From Ketogulonicigenium robustum (GTDB lineage Bacteria; Pseudomonadota; Alphaproteobacteria; Rhodobacterales; Rhodobacteraceae), in assembly GCF_002117445.1 (NCBI RefSeq), contig NZ_CP019937.1, forward strand, positions 683,501-747,500: DNA of 64,000 nt, written 5' to 3'. Below, piece by piece: positions 19,300 to 30,632 of the stretch; position 1 is the first letter of the stretch; each line of letters starts with the position of its first letter. A model generated the notes under the pieces. That model worked only from the letters and a program-made list of their open reading frames with translations, had not been told where the DNA came from and ran no database searches. The translations under genes and the position numbers were made by a program.

Positions 19300-19920
19300 T
19301 TAGTTCTTTGCGTAGAATTCGACGACGAGGTTCGGTTCCATGATGACCGGATAGGGAACGTCGGCCAGCGAAGGCGTACGGACATAAGTCGCGGTCAGCT
19401 TGCTGTTGTCGACTTCGATGTAGTCGGGAACGTTACGCTCGGCCAGGTTGATGGCTTCCAGCACGACGGCCAGTTGCTTCGACTTGGCGCGGATCTCGAT
19501 GACGTCGCCTTCTTTGACGCGGTACGAGGGGATGTTCACCGAAACGCCGTTCACCAGCACGTGGCCGTGGTTCACGAATTGGCGTGCAGCAAAGACGGTC
19601 GCAACCCACTTGGCGCGGTAGACGACGGCATCCAGGCGACGCTCCAGCAGGCCTACCAGGTTCTCACCGGTGTCGCCCTTGGTACGCTCGGCATCCGAAT
19701 AGATGCGGCGGAATTGCTTCTCGGTCAGGTCGCCGTAGTAACCCTTCAGCTTTTGCTTGGCGCGCAGTTGCACACCAAAGTCCGACAGCTTGCCCTTGCG
19801 GCGCTGACCGTGCTGACCCGGGCCGTATTCGCGGCGGTTCAGCGGCGACTTGGGACGGCCCCAGATGTTTTCGCCCATGCGGCGGTCAATTTTGTGCTTG
19901 GCAGAAGTACGCTTGGTCAC
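19300..19920 (-). CDS. rpsD: 30S ribosomal protein S4
   Basis: Primary 16S rRNA-binding protein of the small subunit body; 206 residues, as usual. The N-terminus [21 protein letters not shown] is of the alphaproteobacterial type. The [18 protein letters not shown] stretch and the S4 RNA-binding domain (about 98-160, with [11 protein letters not shown]) are present. It stands alone here, not in the alpha operon with rpsK and rpoA. In other bacteria S4 controls its own translation; no such leader can be assigned with confidence. Confidence 0.98.
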   Translation of the reverse strand: MTKRTSAKHKIDRRMGENIWGRPKSPLNRREYGPGQHGQRRKGKLSDFGVQLRAKQKLKGYYGDLTEKQFRRIYSDAERTKGDTGENLVGLLERRLDAVVYRAKWVATVFAARQFVNHGHVLVNGVSVNIPSYRVKEGDVIEIRAKSKQLAVVLEAINLAERNVPDYIEVDNSKLTATYVRTPSLADVPYPVIMEPNLVVEFYAKN

Positions 19921-20057
19921 CTCTGATCTCCTTCAAAGTGGGTGTCCCTTACGGGACGTGAAGGGCGTTGTCCTTTGGAATCATATCCCGACAGGCTGCC
20001 CCTTGCGGGGGCCACCAACACCAACAGCGGCGGCTTTATGGGCCGCAGGGGGGGAAG

Positions 20058-20822
20058 TCAAGGCCGCGTGGCAACGATGAAGACGGTATCTACCGTAAAG
20101 CTGCCGTCTTCTTCGATCTTCAGGGTCTTGCGCACTGGATCGCTGGCGCCCGACTGCAATTGCAGCAGCGCCGCGACCAGCGCCATCGGGGTGCCCGAGC
20201 GCTGAACCCAAGGCTGGAAGGCCAGCCGCAGGGGGTAGTGGCGCAGGTCTTGTACGTTGAAACCCGCGTTGCCGACGGCGGCCACCCATTCTGCCGCCGA
20301 ATAGTCGCGGACATGCGACGGGTCGCGCAGCAGTTCGATCGCCTGCAGATGCGAATCCGCGATGGCGCTGCGGGGCGATACGGTGTCGATAAACACGGAC
20401 CGCGCGCCCGGTTTTAGCACGCGGTAGGCCTCGCGCAGGCCGCTATGCAGATCGTGCCAGTGGTGCGCGGAAAAGCGGCTTGCCAGAAAGTCGGCATGCT
20501 CATCGGGCAGGGACAGCATTTCGGCGGGCGCGAATTGGGTGGTTAGGTTGGTAATGCCGCGGGCGCGGGCGGTTTCATTCACCGCCATCAGCATATCTTG
20601 CGACAGATCGACCGCCAGAACATGGTCGGCCAGCGCTGCCATGCGGTAAGCCACATGCCCGCCGCCCGCGCCGAGGTCGATGGCCATCTGGGGGCGGTGT
20701 TGCCTCAGAACCGCCTCGAGGGCGGTCAGGTCGTCGCCTTGGGCGTGGGTTGCGCTGTCGACATAGGCTTGGGCGCGCGGGCCGAACTGCTTTTCGACGT
20801 GGGTGTGGTTGGTATCGGTCAT
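20058..20822 (-). CDS. class I SAM-dependent methyltransferase, UbiE-like
   Basis: A 254-residue protein with a standard SAM-binding domain: IDLGAGGGHVAYRMA (about 50-64), VDLSQDMLMAV, and AREAYRVLKPGARSVFID-like post-motif sequence. The closest general type is the small-molecule C-methyltransferase group that includes UbiE. The substrate cannot be told; context (rpsD downstream, clpA upstream on the same strand) gives no hint. A terminator separates it from clpA. Confidence 0.8.
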   Translation of the reverse strand: MTDTNHTHVEKQFGPRAQAYVDSATHAQGDDLTALEAVLRQHRPQMAIDLGAGGGHVAYRMAALADHVLAVDLSQDMLMAVNETARARGITNLTTQFAPAEMLSLPDEHADFLASRFSAHHWHDLHSGLREAYRVLKPGARSVFIDTVSPRSAIADSHLQAIELLRDPSHVRDYSAAEWVAAVGNAGFNVQDLRHYPLRLAFQPWVQRSGTPMALVAALLQLQSGASDPVRKTLKIEEDGSFTVDTVFIVATRP

Positions 20823-20835
20823 GGGACCCCCTGAA

Positions 20836-20866
20836 ATGAAAAAGCCCGCCGTTTCCGGCGGGCTTC
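20836..20866 (-). terminator. terminator downstream of clpA
   Basis: On the minus strand GAAGCCCGCC pairs with GGCGGGCTTTTTC around GGAAAC, ending in a run of five T. It directly follows the clpA stop and separates it from the methyltransferase gene. Confidence 0.85.
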
Positions 20867-20870
20867 GTGG

Positions 20871-23180
20871 TCAGTCCGCCAGCTCGGGCGTGTCTGTCGG
20901 GGTGGCGCGCGCTTTGGCGGGGTCGAACTGCAAGTCCAGCTTGCCGTCCTTCACGCCAACGCGCACGACGCCGCCCTTTTGCAGGCTTCCAAACAGCAAC
21001 TCCTCGGCCAAAGGCTTCTTGATATGCTCTTGGATGACGCGGGCCAGCGGGCGGGCCCCCATCTTTTCGTCGTACCCCTCGTCGCCCAGCCATGCGGCGG
21101 CTGCGGGCGACAGTTCGAAGTGAACGTTGCGGTCCAGCAGTTGCGCTTCCAGTTGCAGCACGAACTTCTCGACCACTTTGCTGATCGTTTCTTTGCCCAA
21201 GGGCGCGAAAGCGATCACCGCATCCAGACGGTTACGGAACTCGGGCGTGAAGGTCCGCTCGATCGCGGCGGTATCCTCGCCCTCGCGGCGGTCGCGGCCA
21301 AAGCCCATGGCCTCACGGGCCTGATCGGCCGCCCCCGCGTTCGAGGTCATGATCAAGATCACATTGCGGAAGTCCACCTGACGGCCGTTGTGGTCGGTCA
21401 GCTTGCCATGGTCCATCACCTGCAGCAGGATGTTGAACACATCGGGGTGCGCCTTTTCGATCTCGTCCAGCAGCAGCACCGAATGCGGATGCTGGTCGAC
21501 GCCGTCGGTCAGCAGGCCGCCTTGATCAAAACCGACATACCCCGGAGGGGCCCCGATCAGGCGCGAGACGGCGTGCTTCTCCATGTATTCCGACATGTCA
21601 AAGCGCAGCATCTCAACGCCCAAGCTGTCGGCCAACTGCTTGGCGACCTCGGTTTTGCCCACACCGGTCGGGCCGGCGAACAGGTAGTTGCCGATGGGCT
21701 TTTCAGGCTCGCGCAGCCCCGCACGGGCCAGTTTGATCGCCGATGCGAGGGCCTCGATCGCCTTGTCCTGCCCGAACACCACGCGTTTCAGCGCGGGTTC
21801 CAGATCTTTCAGCGTCGCTGCGTCGTCTTTCGAGACTTGCTTCGGCGGGATCCGCGCGATCTTGGCCACGACGGCCTCGACCTCTTTCACCGAGATCGTT
21901 TTGCGACGGCGGCTTTCGGGGACCAAATGTTGCGCGGCGCCAGCCTCGTCGATGACGTCGATGGCGCTGTCGGGCAGTTTGCGGTCGTGGATGTAGCGCG
22001 CGGCAAGCTCAACCGCGGAACGGATGGCCTCGTTCGTGTATTTGATGCCGTGGTGTTCCTCGAAATTGGGCTTGAGGCCACGCAGGATTTTGACGGCATC
22101 CTCGACGCTCGGCTCGTTCACGTCGATCTTTTGGAAACGACGGGCAAGGGCACGATCTTTTTCGAAATGCTGGCGGAACTCTTTATACGTGGTCGAACCC
22201 ATGCAGCGCAGCTTGCCGCCCGCCAAAGCGGGTTTCAACAGGTTCGACGCATCCATCGCCCCGCCCGAGGTTGCCCCCGCGCCAATGACGGTGTGGATTT
22301 CGTCGATGAACAGCACGGCGTCGGGGTGGTCTTCCAGCTCTTTCACAACGGCTTTCAGGCGTTCCTCGAAATCACCGCGATAGCGCGTGCCAGCCAGCAG
22401 CGCCCCCATGTCCAGCGAATAGATCGTTGTTGCGGCCAGAACCTCGGGCACGTCGCCACGCACGATTTTCCATGCCAGACCTTCGGCGATGGCGGTTTTG
22501 CCAACGCCCGGATCGCCGACCAGCAGCGGGTTGTTCTTGCGGCGGCGGCACAGCACTTGGATCGCCCGCTCGACCTCGGTCTCGCGACCGATCAGGGGGT
22601 CGACATCGCCCTTGCGGGCTTTGGCGTTCAGGTCGACGCAGTATTTCGCCAGCGCCTTTTCCTTCTCGTCACCAGCAGCGGCTGCTTTTTCCTCGCGCAC
22701 CTCGGCCCCGTCGATATTGCGGCTTTCAGCAAAATCGGGGTCTTTGGCGACGCCATGGGCAATGAAGTTCACCGCGTCATACCGCGTCATATCCTGTTCT
22801 TGCAGGAAGTAGACGGCGTGGGATTCGCGTTCGGCAAACAGGGCGACGATCACGTTGCCGCCCGTCACCTCGGCACGGCCCGCGCTTTGCACATGGATCG
22901 CGGCGCGCTGGATTACGCGCTGGAAGGCCGCCGTGGGGACGGCTTCTGACCCCTCGACCGCGGTGACTAGGGTGGCAAGGTCGTCATCGATAAAATCTTC
23001 CAACGATTTGCGCAGGTCGACCATATCTACGGCACAGGCGCGCAGAACATGCGCGGCATCGGGTTCGTCCAGCAACGACAACAGCAGGTGTTCGAGCGTT
23101 GCAAGCTCATGGTGGTGGGTGTTGGCGATCGCCAAAGCACCGTGGATGGACTGTTCGAGCGAAGTGGTAAAAGACGACAC
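20871..23180 (-). CDS. clpA: ATP-dependent Clp protease ATP-binding subunit ClpA
   Basis: Hexameric unfoldase that feeds proteins into ClpP. The 769-residue product has the N-terminal double Clp domain (about 1-145), a first AAA+ module with Walker A GDPGVGKT at 222-229, and a second with GPTGVGKT at 503-510 plus the [16 protein letters not shown] Walker B stretch. The short linker without a long coiled coil identifies ClpA rather than ClpB. Its adaptor ClpS is encoded at 9860. A sequence resembling a heat-shock sigma-32 promoter lies about 70-100 bases upstream of the start. Confidence 0.96.
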   Translation of the reverse strand: MSSFTTSLEQSIHGALAIANTHHHELATLEHLLLSLLDEPDAAHVLRACAVDMVDLRKSLEDFIDDDLATLVTAVEGSEAVPTAAFQRVIQRAAIHVQSAGRAEVTGGNVIVALFAERESHAVYFLQEQDMTRYDAVNFIAHGVAKDPDFAESRNIDGAEVREEKAAAAGDEKEKALAKYCVDLNAKARKGDVDPLIGRETEVERAIQVLCRRRKNNPLLVGDPGVGKTAIAEGLAWKIVRGDVPEVLAATTIYSLDMGALLAGTRYRGDFEERLKAVVKELEDHPDAVLFIDEIHTVIGAGATSGGAMDASNLLKPALAGGKLRCMGSTTYKEFRQHFEKDRALARRFQKIDVNEPSVEDAVKILRGLKPNFEEHHGIKYTNEAIRSAVELAARYIHDRKLPDSAIDVIDEAGAAQHLVPESRRRKTISVKEVEAVVAKIARIPPKQVSKDDAATLKDLEPALKRVVFGQDKAIEALASAIKLARAGLREPEKPIGNYLFAGPTGVGKTEVAKQLADSLGVEMLRFDMSEYMEKHAVSRLIGAPPGYVGFDQGGLLTDGVDQHPHSVLLLDEIEKAHPDVFNILLQVMDHGKLTDHNGRQVDFRNVILIMTSNAGAADQAREAMGFGRDRREGEDTAAIERTFTPEFRNRLDAVIAFAPLGKETISKVVEKFVLQLEAQLLDRNVHFELSPAAAAWLGDEGYDEKMGARPLARVIQEHIKKPLAEELLFGSLQKGGVVRVGVKDGKLDLQFDPAKARATPTDTPELAD

Positions 23181-23250
23181 GGGTAGGGTGCTCCTCTGTC
23201 CGGGGGCGGGCGGGCGATGGGCCCGACCACCATGGCCTCCTGAGGTATAA

Positions 23251-23278
23251 AGATCGGCTTTCCGCGCGTATCTTCAAG
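23251..23278 (-). promoter_or_regulatory. possible sigma-32 (RpoH) promoter of clpA
   Basis: On the minus strand CTTGAAG (23278-23272) is followed after 13 bases by GCCGATCT (23258-23251). This is close to the E. coli heat-shock consensus CTTGAAA-N(11-16)-CCCCATNT. It would place the transcript start about 65 bases before the clpA ATG. Confidence 0.45.
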
Positions 23279-23411
23279 AAGTATTTTGTCACATTGCGAT
23301 CACGTTATCACTTCGGCCGATCAGTTGGCCTGCGAATTGCGCAATAGTGTGCGGCTGCGGGGGGGCGATGGGGCCGCCACCCGTGGCATGATGCAGCTAC
23401 GATTTAAGGGG

Positions 23412-24206
23412 TCAGAAGCTGTCTTTCAATGATCGCAGCTTGGCGAAAACGCGGGCGGGGTCTTGCCCATCCATATCGACGGCATGGGCGATGGCAGGGT
23501 CGGCGCTGCGCAAAAAGGGGTTCGTCGCCAGTTCCTGCGACAGCTTCGCCGGAATCGTGAAGCCGCCTTCGGCGCGAACGGCTGCGATTTTGGCGGCGCG
23601 GGCGCGCAGGGCAGGGTCGTCGGGCAGCAGCGACAGCGCGAAACGCATATTACTCTCGGTATATTCGTGGCCGGAATAAACCATCGTGTCGGCGGGCAGC
23701 GCGGCAAGGCGCTGCAGGGTGTCGTACATTTGGGCAGGGGTGCCCTCGAACAAGCGGCCGCAGCCCATCACCATCAGGCTATCGCCCGTAAAGACGGCGC
23801 TGAGTTCGGGCAGGTAAAAAGCAATATGCCCCACGGTATGCCCCGGCACGTCCAGAACCTCGACCGGGGTGCCCAGCAGCGAAAAACGGTCGCCCGGCTT
23901 TAGCGCGTGGCCGAGCGGGGGCAGGCGTTCGGCATCGGCTGCCGCGCCGTAAACCTTGGCCTTAAATTCCGCGACCAGCGCAGGTACGGCCTGAATGTGG
24001 TCGTCGTGGTGGTGGGTCAGCAAAATCGCATCCAGTCGCCAGCCGCGCGCCCGCAGCACAGTCTGGATCGGCGCGGCCTCGGGCGCGTCGATCAGGGCGG
24101 TGCGGTTGGTGGTCGTGTCGTGGATCAAAAATGCGTAATTGTCGCGCAGACAGGGGATCGTAACGATTTGGAAGCCCTTGTCATCGGTTCCTGTCGTGAC
24201 GGACAT
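23412..24206 (-). CDS. gloB: hydroxyacylglutathione hydrolase (glyoxalase II)
   Basis: Hydrolyses S-lactoylglutathione to lactate and glutathione, the second step of methylglyoxal detoxification. The 264-residue protein carries the metallo-beta-lactamase motif THHHDDH at 64-70, the VLDVPGHTVGHIAFY segment with another metal-binding His, GDSLMVMGCGRLFEG and the GHEYTESN motif. The start at 24206 is preferred because AGGGAGA precedes it; a 13-residue longer start is less likely. Gene order gloB beside a divergent methyltransferase gene is one I associate with Rhodobacteraceae. Confidence 0.93.
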   Translation of the reverse strand: MSVTTGTDDKGFQIVTIPCLRDNYAFLIHDTTTNRTALIDAPEAAPIQTVLRARGWRLDAILLTHHHDDHIQAVPALVAEFKAKVYGAAADAERLPPLGHALKPGDRFSLLGTPVEVLDVPGHTVGHIAFYLPELSAVFTGDSLMVMGCGRLFEGTPAQMYDTLQRLAALPADTMVYSGHEYTESNMRFALSLLPDDPALRARAAKIAAVRAEGGFTIPAKLSQELATNPFLRSADPAIAHAVDMDGQDPARVFAKLRSLKDSF

Positions 24207-24319
24207 GGCTGTCTCCCTTCGGTCAGTGGTCAATACGGGTTGCAAAGGCGACCCCTTTGGGAATCATGGGATTACGCACGCTGCATGGCAAGACGGTGCG
24301 GCGATAAATGCGAGGTGAA

Positions 24320-25108
24320 ATGTATCTGGATGTCCAAGATCTGAAGAATTTCTACTACCGCAATGCGCTGGGGCGGGCGGTGCAGCAGGTCGTGCGCGGG
24401 CGTTTGCGGCATATCTGGCCCGATACGCGCAGTATGACGGTGGCAGGATTCGGCTTCGCCTTGCCGCTTTTGCGCCCCTTCCTGCCCGAGGCGCGCCGCG
24501 TGATCGGCCTGATGCCCGGCCCGCAGGGCGTGATGGCGTGGCCCCCCGGCCTGCCCAATATCGCCCTGTTGTGCGAGGAACTGGACTGGCCGCTGGAAAC
24601 GGGGTCGGTCGACCGCCTTGTCATGCTGCACGGGCTAGAGATGTCGGAACGCCAGTCCGACCTGCTAGAGGAAACCCACCGCGTTCTGGGCCCCGGCGGG
24701 CGGGCCGTCTTTGTGGTGCCGAACCGCGCGGGCCTTTGGGCGCGATATGATAAAACCCCCTTCGGCTTCGGTAAGCCCTACACTCTGGGCCAGTTGGAGG
24801 GGCTGCTGAAAGAACACGACTTCGTAATCGAGACGGCCTTTACCGCCCTTTATCAGCCGCCCTCGTTGCGGCCGCTGTGGCGCCGCTTTGGCCAGATGAT
24901 CGAACGGGTCGGTACGCGTACCCCGGCCATCTATGCAGGCGGCGTTCTGATGGTCGAGGTGACCAAAGCGCCGGTTGCCCTTCCGCGCCCGCGGGTGGGG
25001 GCCGCGCGCGCGGCGCGTAATTTGCGAATCCTTAGCCCCGCTGGCAGCCCCGTCAGCAGCCCTGCAGCGCTGCGCGCGCGACCTGATGCGCGCAGATCGA
25101 CGCAATAG
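24320..25108 (+). CDS. methyltransferase-like protein beside gloB
   Basis: A protein of about 262 residues with a Methyltransf_11-type fold: RSMTVAGFGFALPLLRPF in place of the usual glycine-rich SAM loop, ETGSVDRLVMLHGLEMSE, and EETHRVLGPGGRAVFVVPNR, which is classical post-SAM sequence. The glycine loop is degenerate (GFGF), so catalytic activity is uncertain. The ATG at 24320 has GAGG just upstream; an in-frame ATG at 24308 is the alternative. The C-terminal 40 residues are rich in Arg, Ala and Pro. Function unknown. Confidence 0.75.
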   Translation: MYLDVQDLKNFYYRNALGRAVQQVVRGRLRHIWPDTRSMTVAGFGFALPLLRPFLPEARRVIGLMPGPQGVMAWPPGLPNIALLCEELDWPLETGSVDRLVMLHGLEMSERQSDLLEETHRVLGPGGRAVFVVPNRAGLWARYDKTPFGFGKPYTLGQLEGLLKEHDFVIETAFTALYQPPSLRPLWRRFGQMIERVGTRTPAIYAGGVLMVEVTKAPVALPRPRVGAARAARNLRILSPAGSPVSSPAALRARPDARRSTQ

Positions 25109-25195
25109 GGGCGCCGAATCCGCGCATCGTGCCAAAACAGACGGCAATGGCGCGAAACAAATGCCATTTGATCACGAAAACCGGCGCCTAGCTGG

Positions 25196-25224
25196 TTGCG
25201 AGGGAAACCCTCGTCTGCTACATG
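25196..25224 (+). promoter_or_regulatory. atpHp: possible promoter of the ATP synthase operon
   Basis: TTGCGA (25196-25201) and TACATG (25219-25224) are spaced by 17 bases, a sigma-70-like arrangement about 110 bases before the atpH start. Match to the consensus is moderate. Confidence 0.35.
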
Positions 25225-25333
25225 CGCCTTGGATTAATGACTGCCCTTTCACAGGGGCAGTTGGGGGTAGGCTGCCCGCACGGTGTCGCAATTACGCGCC
25301 GTCGATGTGGGCCCAGACATCGGAAGGGTGGAC

Positions 25334-25894
25334 GTGTCCGAACCAGCTTCGATTTCAACCGGCATTGCCAGCCGCTACGCGACGGCGGTCTTCGACCTCG
25401 TGATGGAAGAGGGGGCTTTGCCCGCGCTGGAGGCGGATATCGACAGCCTCGGCGCCGCTCTTAGCGATAGCGCTGATTTGCGTGCCATGATTTCTTCACC
25501 CGTCGTCAGCCGTGACGATCAGGAAAAGGCCATCGCGGCTGTTGCTGATGCGTTGGGCCTGTCGGGCGTGTTGAAAAACACCTTGGCGTTGATGGCCGAA
25601 AAGCGCCGCCTGTTCGTTCTGCCCCAGTTGGTGGCTGAACTGAAAAATCGCGTCATGGCCGCCAAAGGCGAAGTCGTGGCCGATGTCGTATCGGCCAAGG
25701 CGCTGACCGCGACCCAAGCGACCAAGCTTGCCGAGGTTCTTTCGGCGAAATTTGGCAAAACCGTTAAACTGAATGCGACCGTCGATCCTGCATTGATCGG
25801 CGGTCTTGTTGTAAAAATCGGCTCGAAGATGATCGACACCTCGGTCGCTTCGAAGCTGCAGGCACTCCAGAACACCATGAAAGAGGTCGGATGA
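25334..25894 (+). CDS. atpH: F1F0 ATP synthase subunit delta
   Basis: Connects the F1 head to the peripheral stalk. The product has 186 residues when read from GTG at 25334, the start chosen because GGAAGG stands 8-9 bases upstream and because subunits of this family begin just before the [16 protein letters not shown] motif. The C-terminal [20 protein letters not shown] is the conserved delta/OSCP signature. It opens the F1 operon; the stop overlaps the atpA start. The F0 genes are not in the window, as expected for Rhodobacteraceae. Confidence 0.94.
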   Translation: MSEPASISTGIASRYATAVFDLVMEEGALPALEADIDSLGAALSDSADLRAMISSPVVSRDDQEKAIAAVADALGLSGVLKNTLALMAEKRRLFVLPQLVAELKNRVMAAKGEVVADVVSAKALTATQATKLAEVLSAKFGKTVKLNATVDPALIGGLVVKIGSKMIDTSVASKLQALQNTMKEVG

Positions 25895-27432
25895 TGGCGA
25901 TCCAAGCCGCTGAGATTTCCAAGATCCTGAAGGACCAGATCAAGAATTTTGGCCAATCGGCTGAAGTTGCAGAAGTTGGTCGCGTCCTTTCGGTTGGCGA
26001 TGGCATCGCCCGCGTTTATGGCCTCGATAATATTCAGGCTGGCGAAATGGTTGAATTCCCGGGCGGAATTCAGGGCATGGCGCTGAACCTTGAAAAAGAC
26101 AACGTCGGTGTCGTGATTTTCGGTACCGACCGCGACATCAAGGAAGGCGATGTCGTCAAGCGCACGCAGTCGATCGTGTCGGTTCCGGCCGGCAACGGCC
26201 TGCTGGGCCGCGTTGTTGACGCGCTGGGTAACCCGCTGGACGGCAAAGGCCCGATCGTTGCCACCGAGCAACGCGTTGCCGACGTCAAAGCCCCCGGCAT
26301 CATTCCGCGTAAATCGGTACACGAGCCGATGGCAACCGGCCTGAAGTCGGTTGACGCGATGATCCCCGTTGGCCGTGGCCAGCGCGAGCTGATCATTGGT
26401 GACCGTCAGACCGGCAAGACCGCAATCGCGCTCGACACCATTCTGAACCAAAAGTCGTACAACGAAGCTGCTGGCGACAACGAGTACAACAAGCTGTACT
26501 GCGTTTACGTTGCAATCGGCCAAAAGCGTTCGACCGTGGCCCAGCTGGTGAAGAAGCTGGAAGAAACCGGCGCAATGGCCTATTCGATCGTGGTTGCTGC
26601 AACCGCGTCGGATCCGGCCCCGATGCAATATCTGGCGCCCTATTCGGCAACCGCTATGGCCGAATTTTTCCGCGACAACGGCCGCCACGCACTGATCATC
26701 TATGATGACTTGTCCAAGCAAGCCGTTGCTTACCGCCAGATGTCGCTGCTGCTGCGTCGTCCGCCGGGCCGCGAAGCTTATCCGGGCGACGTGTTCTACC
26801 TCCACTCCCGCCTGCTGGAGCGTTCGGCAAAGCTGAACGACGAATTCGGTGCTGGCTCGCTGACCGCGCTGCCGATCATCGAAACCCAAGCTGGAGACGT
26901 GGCCGCTTACATCCCGACCAACGTGATCTCGATCACCGACGGTCAGATCTTCCTGGAAACGGACCTGTTCTACCAGGGCGTCCGCCCGGCCGTGAACACC
27001 GGTCTGTCGGTGTCGCGTGTGGGTTCGTCCGCACAAAGCAACGCCATGAAGTCGGTGGCTGGCCCGATCAAACTGGAACTGGCCCAGTACCGCGAAATGG
27101 CGGCCTTTGCGCAGTTCGGGTCCGATCTGGACGCCTCAACCCAGCAGCTGCTGAACCGTGGTGCACGCCTGACCGAAGTGATGAAGCAGCCGCAATACGC
27201 GCCGCTGACCAACGCTGAAATGGTCGTCGTGATCTATGCTGCGATCAAGGGCTACCTTGACAAGCTGCCGGTAAAGGAAGTGGGCCGTTTCGAAGCTGCC
27301 CTGCTGACCTACCTGCGTACGCAGCGTAAGGACCTGTTGGACTTCATCAGCACCGAAGATCCCAAGATCAAGGGTGACGCTGAAACCAAGATCAAGTCGG
27401 CTCTGGACGATTTCGCGCGCGATTTCGCCTGA
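25894..27432 (+). CDS. atpA: F1F0 ATP synthase subunit alpha
   Basis: Regulatory nucleotide-binding subunit of the F1 hexamer, 512 residues. The P-loop GDRQTGKT is at about 169-176; the alpha/beta signature [17 protein letters not shown] appears near 370, with the family arginine in SVSRVGS. A second ATG three bases earlier (25891) is equally possible as a start; both overlap the atpH stop. Translational coupling with atpH is likely. Confidence 0.98.
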   Translation: MAIQAAEISKILKDQIKNFGQSAEVAEVGRVLSVGDGIARVYGLDNIQAGEMVEFPGGIQGMALNLEKDNVGVVIFGTDRDIKEGDVVKRTQSIVSVPAGNGLLGRVVDALGNPLDGKGPIVATEQRVADVKAPGIIPRKSVHEPMATGLKSVDAMIPVGRGQRELIIGDRQTGKTAIALDTILNQKSYNEAAGDNEYNKLYCVYVAIGQKRSTVAQLVKKLEETGAMAYSIVVAATASDPAPMQYLAPYSATAMAEFFRDNGRHALIIYDDLSKQAVAYRQMSLLLRRPPGREAYPGDVFYLHSRLLERSAKLNDEFGAGSLTALPIIETQAGDVAAYIPTNVISITDGQIFLETDLFYQGVRPAVNTGLSVSRVGSSAQSNAMKSVAGPIKLELAQYREMAAFAQFGSDLDASTQQLLNRGARLTEVMKQPQYAPLTNAEMVVVIYAAIKGYLDKLPVKEVGRFEAALLTYLRTQRKDLLDFISTEDPKIKGDAETKIKSALDDFARDFA

Positions 27433-27459
27433 TCCGGGCCATAGAAGGGAGAGGCGGGC

Positions 27460-28326
27460 ATGCCCAGTCTTAAACACCTGAAAAACCGGATCGCGTCGGT
27501 CAAGTCGACCCGCAAGATCACCAAGGCCATGCAGATGGTTGCCGCGGCGAAACTTCGCCGCGCGCAGGAAGCTGCCGAAGCCGCGCGCCCCTATGCCGAC
27601 CGTTTTAACGCGGTTCTGGCGGGGCTGACGGCCGCGGCAGCAAATTCGCCCTCGGCGCCCGCCCTTTTGGCTGGAACGGGTGCGGACAAGGTCCATCTGC
27701 TGATCGTCCTGTCGTCCGAACGCGGCCTGTGTGGGGGCTTTAACGCCAACATCGCTCGCCTTGCACGCCAGCACGCCAACAAGCTGTTGGCCGAAGGCAA
27801 AACGGTCAAGATCCTGACCGTTGGCAAGAAAGGCCGCGAAGCGCTGAAGCGCGACTTTGGCACCCTGTTTGTCGGCCACGTCGATCTGACGGGCGTCAAG
27901 CTGGGCTATGCCACCGCGCAAGAGGTTGCCGGTCAAATCCTGTCGTCGTTCGACGCCGGTGAATTTGATGTCGCAACCTTGTTCTTCGCGCGCTTCCAGT
28001 CGGTGATCAGCCAAACGCCGACGGCGTTGCAGATCATTCCGGCCCAAGTCGACACGACTGCCGAAGTCTCGAGCCTTTACGACTACGAGCCGGACGAAGA
28101 ATCGATCTTGGAGGAGCTGTTGCCGCGTGGTGTTGCCACGCAGGTTTTCGCAGCCCTGTTGGAAAACGCGGCCTCGGAGCAGGGCGCACGTATGACGGCA
28201 ATGGACAATGCGACGCGCAATGCGGGCGACATGGTCAACAAGCTGACGGTTCAGATGAACCGTACCCGTCAGGCGGCGATCACTACCGAGCTTATCGAAA
28301 TCATTGCGGGCGCCGAAGCGCTCTAA
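27460..28326 (+). CDS. atpG: F1F0 ATP synthase subunit gamma
   Basis: Central rotating shaft of F1, 288 residues. The N-terminal [20 protein letters not shown] and [15 protein letters not shown] helix and the C-terminal [19 protein letters not shown] followed by the [15 protein letters not shown] helix are the conserved ends that form the coiled-coil axle. It lies 27 bases after atpA with a GGGAGAGG ribosome site. Confidence 0.98.
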   Translation: MPSLKHLKNRIASVKSTRKITKAMQMVAAAKLRRAQEAAEAARPYADRFNAVLAGLTAAAANSPSAPALLAGTGADKVHLLIVLSSERGLCGGFNANIARLARQHANKLLAEGKTVKILTVGKKGREALKRDFGTLFVGHVDLTGVKLGYATAQEVAGQILSSFDAGEFDVATLFFARFQSVISQTPTALQIIPAQVDTTAEVSSLYDYEPDEESILEELLPRGVATQVFAALLENAASEQGARMTAMDNATRNAGDMVNKLTVQMNRTRQAAITTELIEIIAGAEAL

Positions 28327-29766
<1,440 letters not shown>

Positions 29767-29777
29767 GGAGCGGTTGA

Positions 29778-30155
29778 ATGGCTGACATCCAATTCGACCT
29801 CGTCAGTCCCGAGCGGAAGCTTGCTTCCGTCTCGGCACGCGAGGTGCAGATTCCGGGCGCCGATGGCGACCTGACCGCGATGGCGGACCATGCGACCACC
29901 ATCACGACGCTGCGTCCGGGTGTTCTGCGGGTGATCCATGCGGGCGGCACTGACGCCTATCTGGTCACCGGTGGTTTCGCCGACATCAGCGCGACCGCAG
30001 TGACGATCTTGGCGGAAGTGGCTTTGCCCGTCGCCGAGGTGACCGCCGAGAAGGTCGAAGAGCTGCTGATCGCCCTGCGCGCCGGTAGCGATATCGACCT
30101 AGCGCAAAAACGCGCCGCCGATCTGGCTGCTGCAGCGCAGTCGCTCGGTCTTTGA
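29778..30155 (+). CDS. atpC: F1F0 ATP synthase subunit epsilon
   Basis: Rotor subunit that couples gamma to the c-ring and can inhibit ATP hydrolysis. The 125-residue product has the beta-sandwich domain with IQFDLVSPERKLASVSA and PGADGDLTAMADHATTITTLRPG. The C-terminal helical part is short and variable, as I recall for alphaproteobacterial epsilon. It closes the F1 operon and is followed by a large GC-rich hairpin. Confidence 0.95.
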   Translation: MADIQFDLVSPERKLASVSAREVQIPGADGDLTAMADHATTITTLRPGVLRVIHAGGTDAYLVTGGFADISATAVTILAEVALPVAEVTAEKVEELLIALRAGSDIDLAQKRAADLAAAAQSLGL

Positions 30156-30186
30156 CGCGTAGCTTCTGAGATAAACGCATAGCTCT

Positions 30187-30216
30187 GTGGGGGGCCCTTG
30201 AAAGGGGGCCCCCCAC
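30187..30216 (+). terminator. GC-rich hairpin after atpC
   Basis: GTGGGGGGCCC pairs with GGGCCCCCCAC at the edges of positions 30187-30216, an 11-base-pair stem with a short loop. There is no T-run behind it, so it may act as an attenuator, an RNA stabiliser or a factor-assisted terminator between atpC and the lectin gene. Confidence 0.6.
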
Positions 30217-30242
30217 TGTCGTCCAGCAGACTGGAGTAAATC

Positions 30243-30587
30243 TTGCAACGCTTTATCAGCAGCTATGTTGGTGTTGACCAAGGCCAAGTGGTGATGTTCT
30301 CGGACTACGAGAGCAATGGCCCCATGTGGACAGGGCGCGGCGAGCGCGAGGTTCGCAAGAAGATCACCTTCAGCGAGCCGTTTTCGGCGACACCAGCGGT
30401 GCAAACCCATTTCATGATGTGGGATATTTCGAACGGGTCAATCTCGCGGATCGATCTGAACGCGGTCGATGTGACACCCAAGGGCTTTACCATTGTCGTG
30501 CGTACATGGGGCGATACGCGCATTGCGCGTGTGCGCATCAGTTGGCAGGCCATCGGAATGGTCGATCCTGAGGCATGGGACATCTGA
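30243..30587 (+). CDS. H-type lectin domain protein
   Basis: A 114-residue protein that consists of a single H-type lectin domain (PF09458), a small six-stranded fold first known from snail agglutinin and discoidin. Visible hallmarks are the GMWTG-like NGPMWTGRGEREVRKKITFSE stretch and the closing VRTWGDTRIARVRISWQAIG. No signal peptide or membrane segment is seen, so it is likely cytoplasmic or exported by an unknown route. The likely start is TTG, supported by TGGAG eight bases upstream; the first ATG is 17 codons further. Role in the bacterium unknown; a link to the ATP synthase operon before it is positional only. Confidence 0.8.
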   Translation: MQRFISSYVGVDQGQVVMFSDYESNGPMWTGRGEREVRKKITFSEPFSATPAVQTHFMMWDISNGSISRIDLNAVDVTPKGFTIVVRTWGDTRIARVRISWQAIGMVDPEAWDI

Positions 30588-30596
30588 TCAAGGATA

Positions 30597-30632
30597 AAAA
30601 ATGCCCCGCAGCGGAAACTGCGGGGCATTTTC
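30597..30632. terminator. bidirectional terminator between the lectin gene and prs
   Basis: AAAATGCCCCGCAG and CTGCGGGGCATTTT form a long perfect stem around CGGAAA, flanked by A- and T-tracts. It serves the convergent lectin and prs genes. Confidence 0.9.

Noticed and set aside
19921-20057. Structured rpsD leader as a known ribosomal-protein autoregulatory element
   Set aside because: Small hairpins (for example GTCCC/GGGAC near 19943) are visible but do not match any S4 leader that I can recall.
20979-22949. Long open frame (about 650 codons) on the plus strand
   Set aside because: It is antisense to clpA, whose motifs are complete. Codon bias in GC-rich DNA leaves few stops in the opposite frame.
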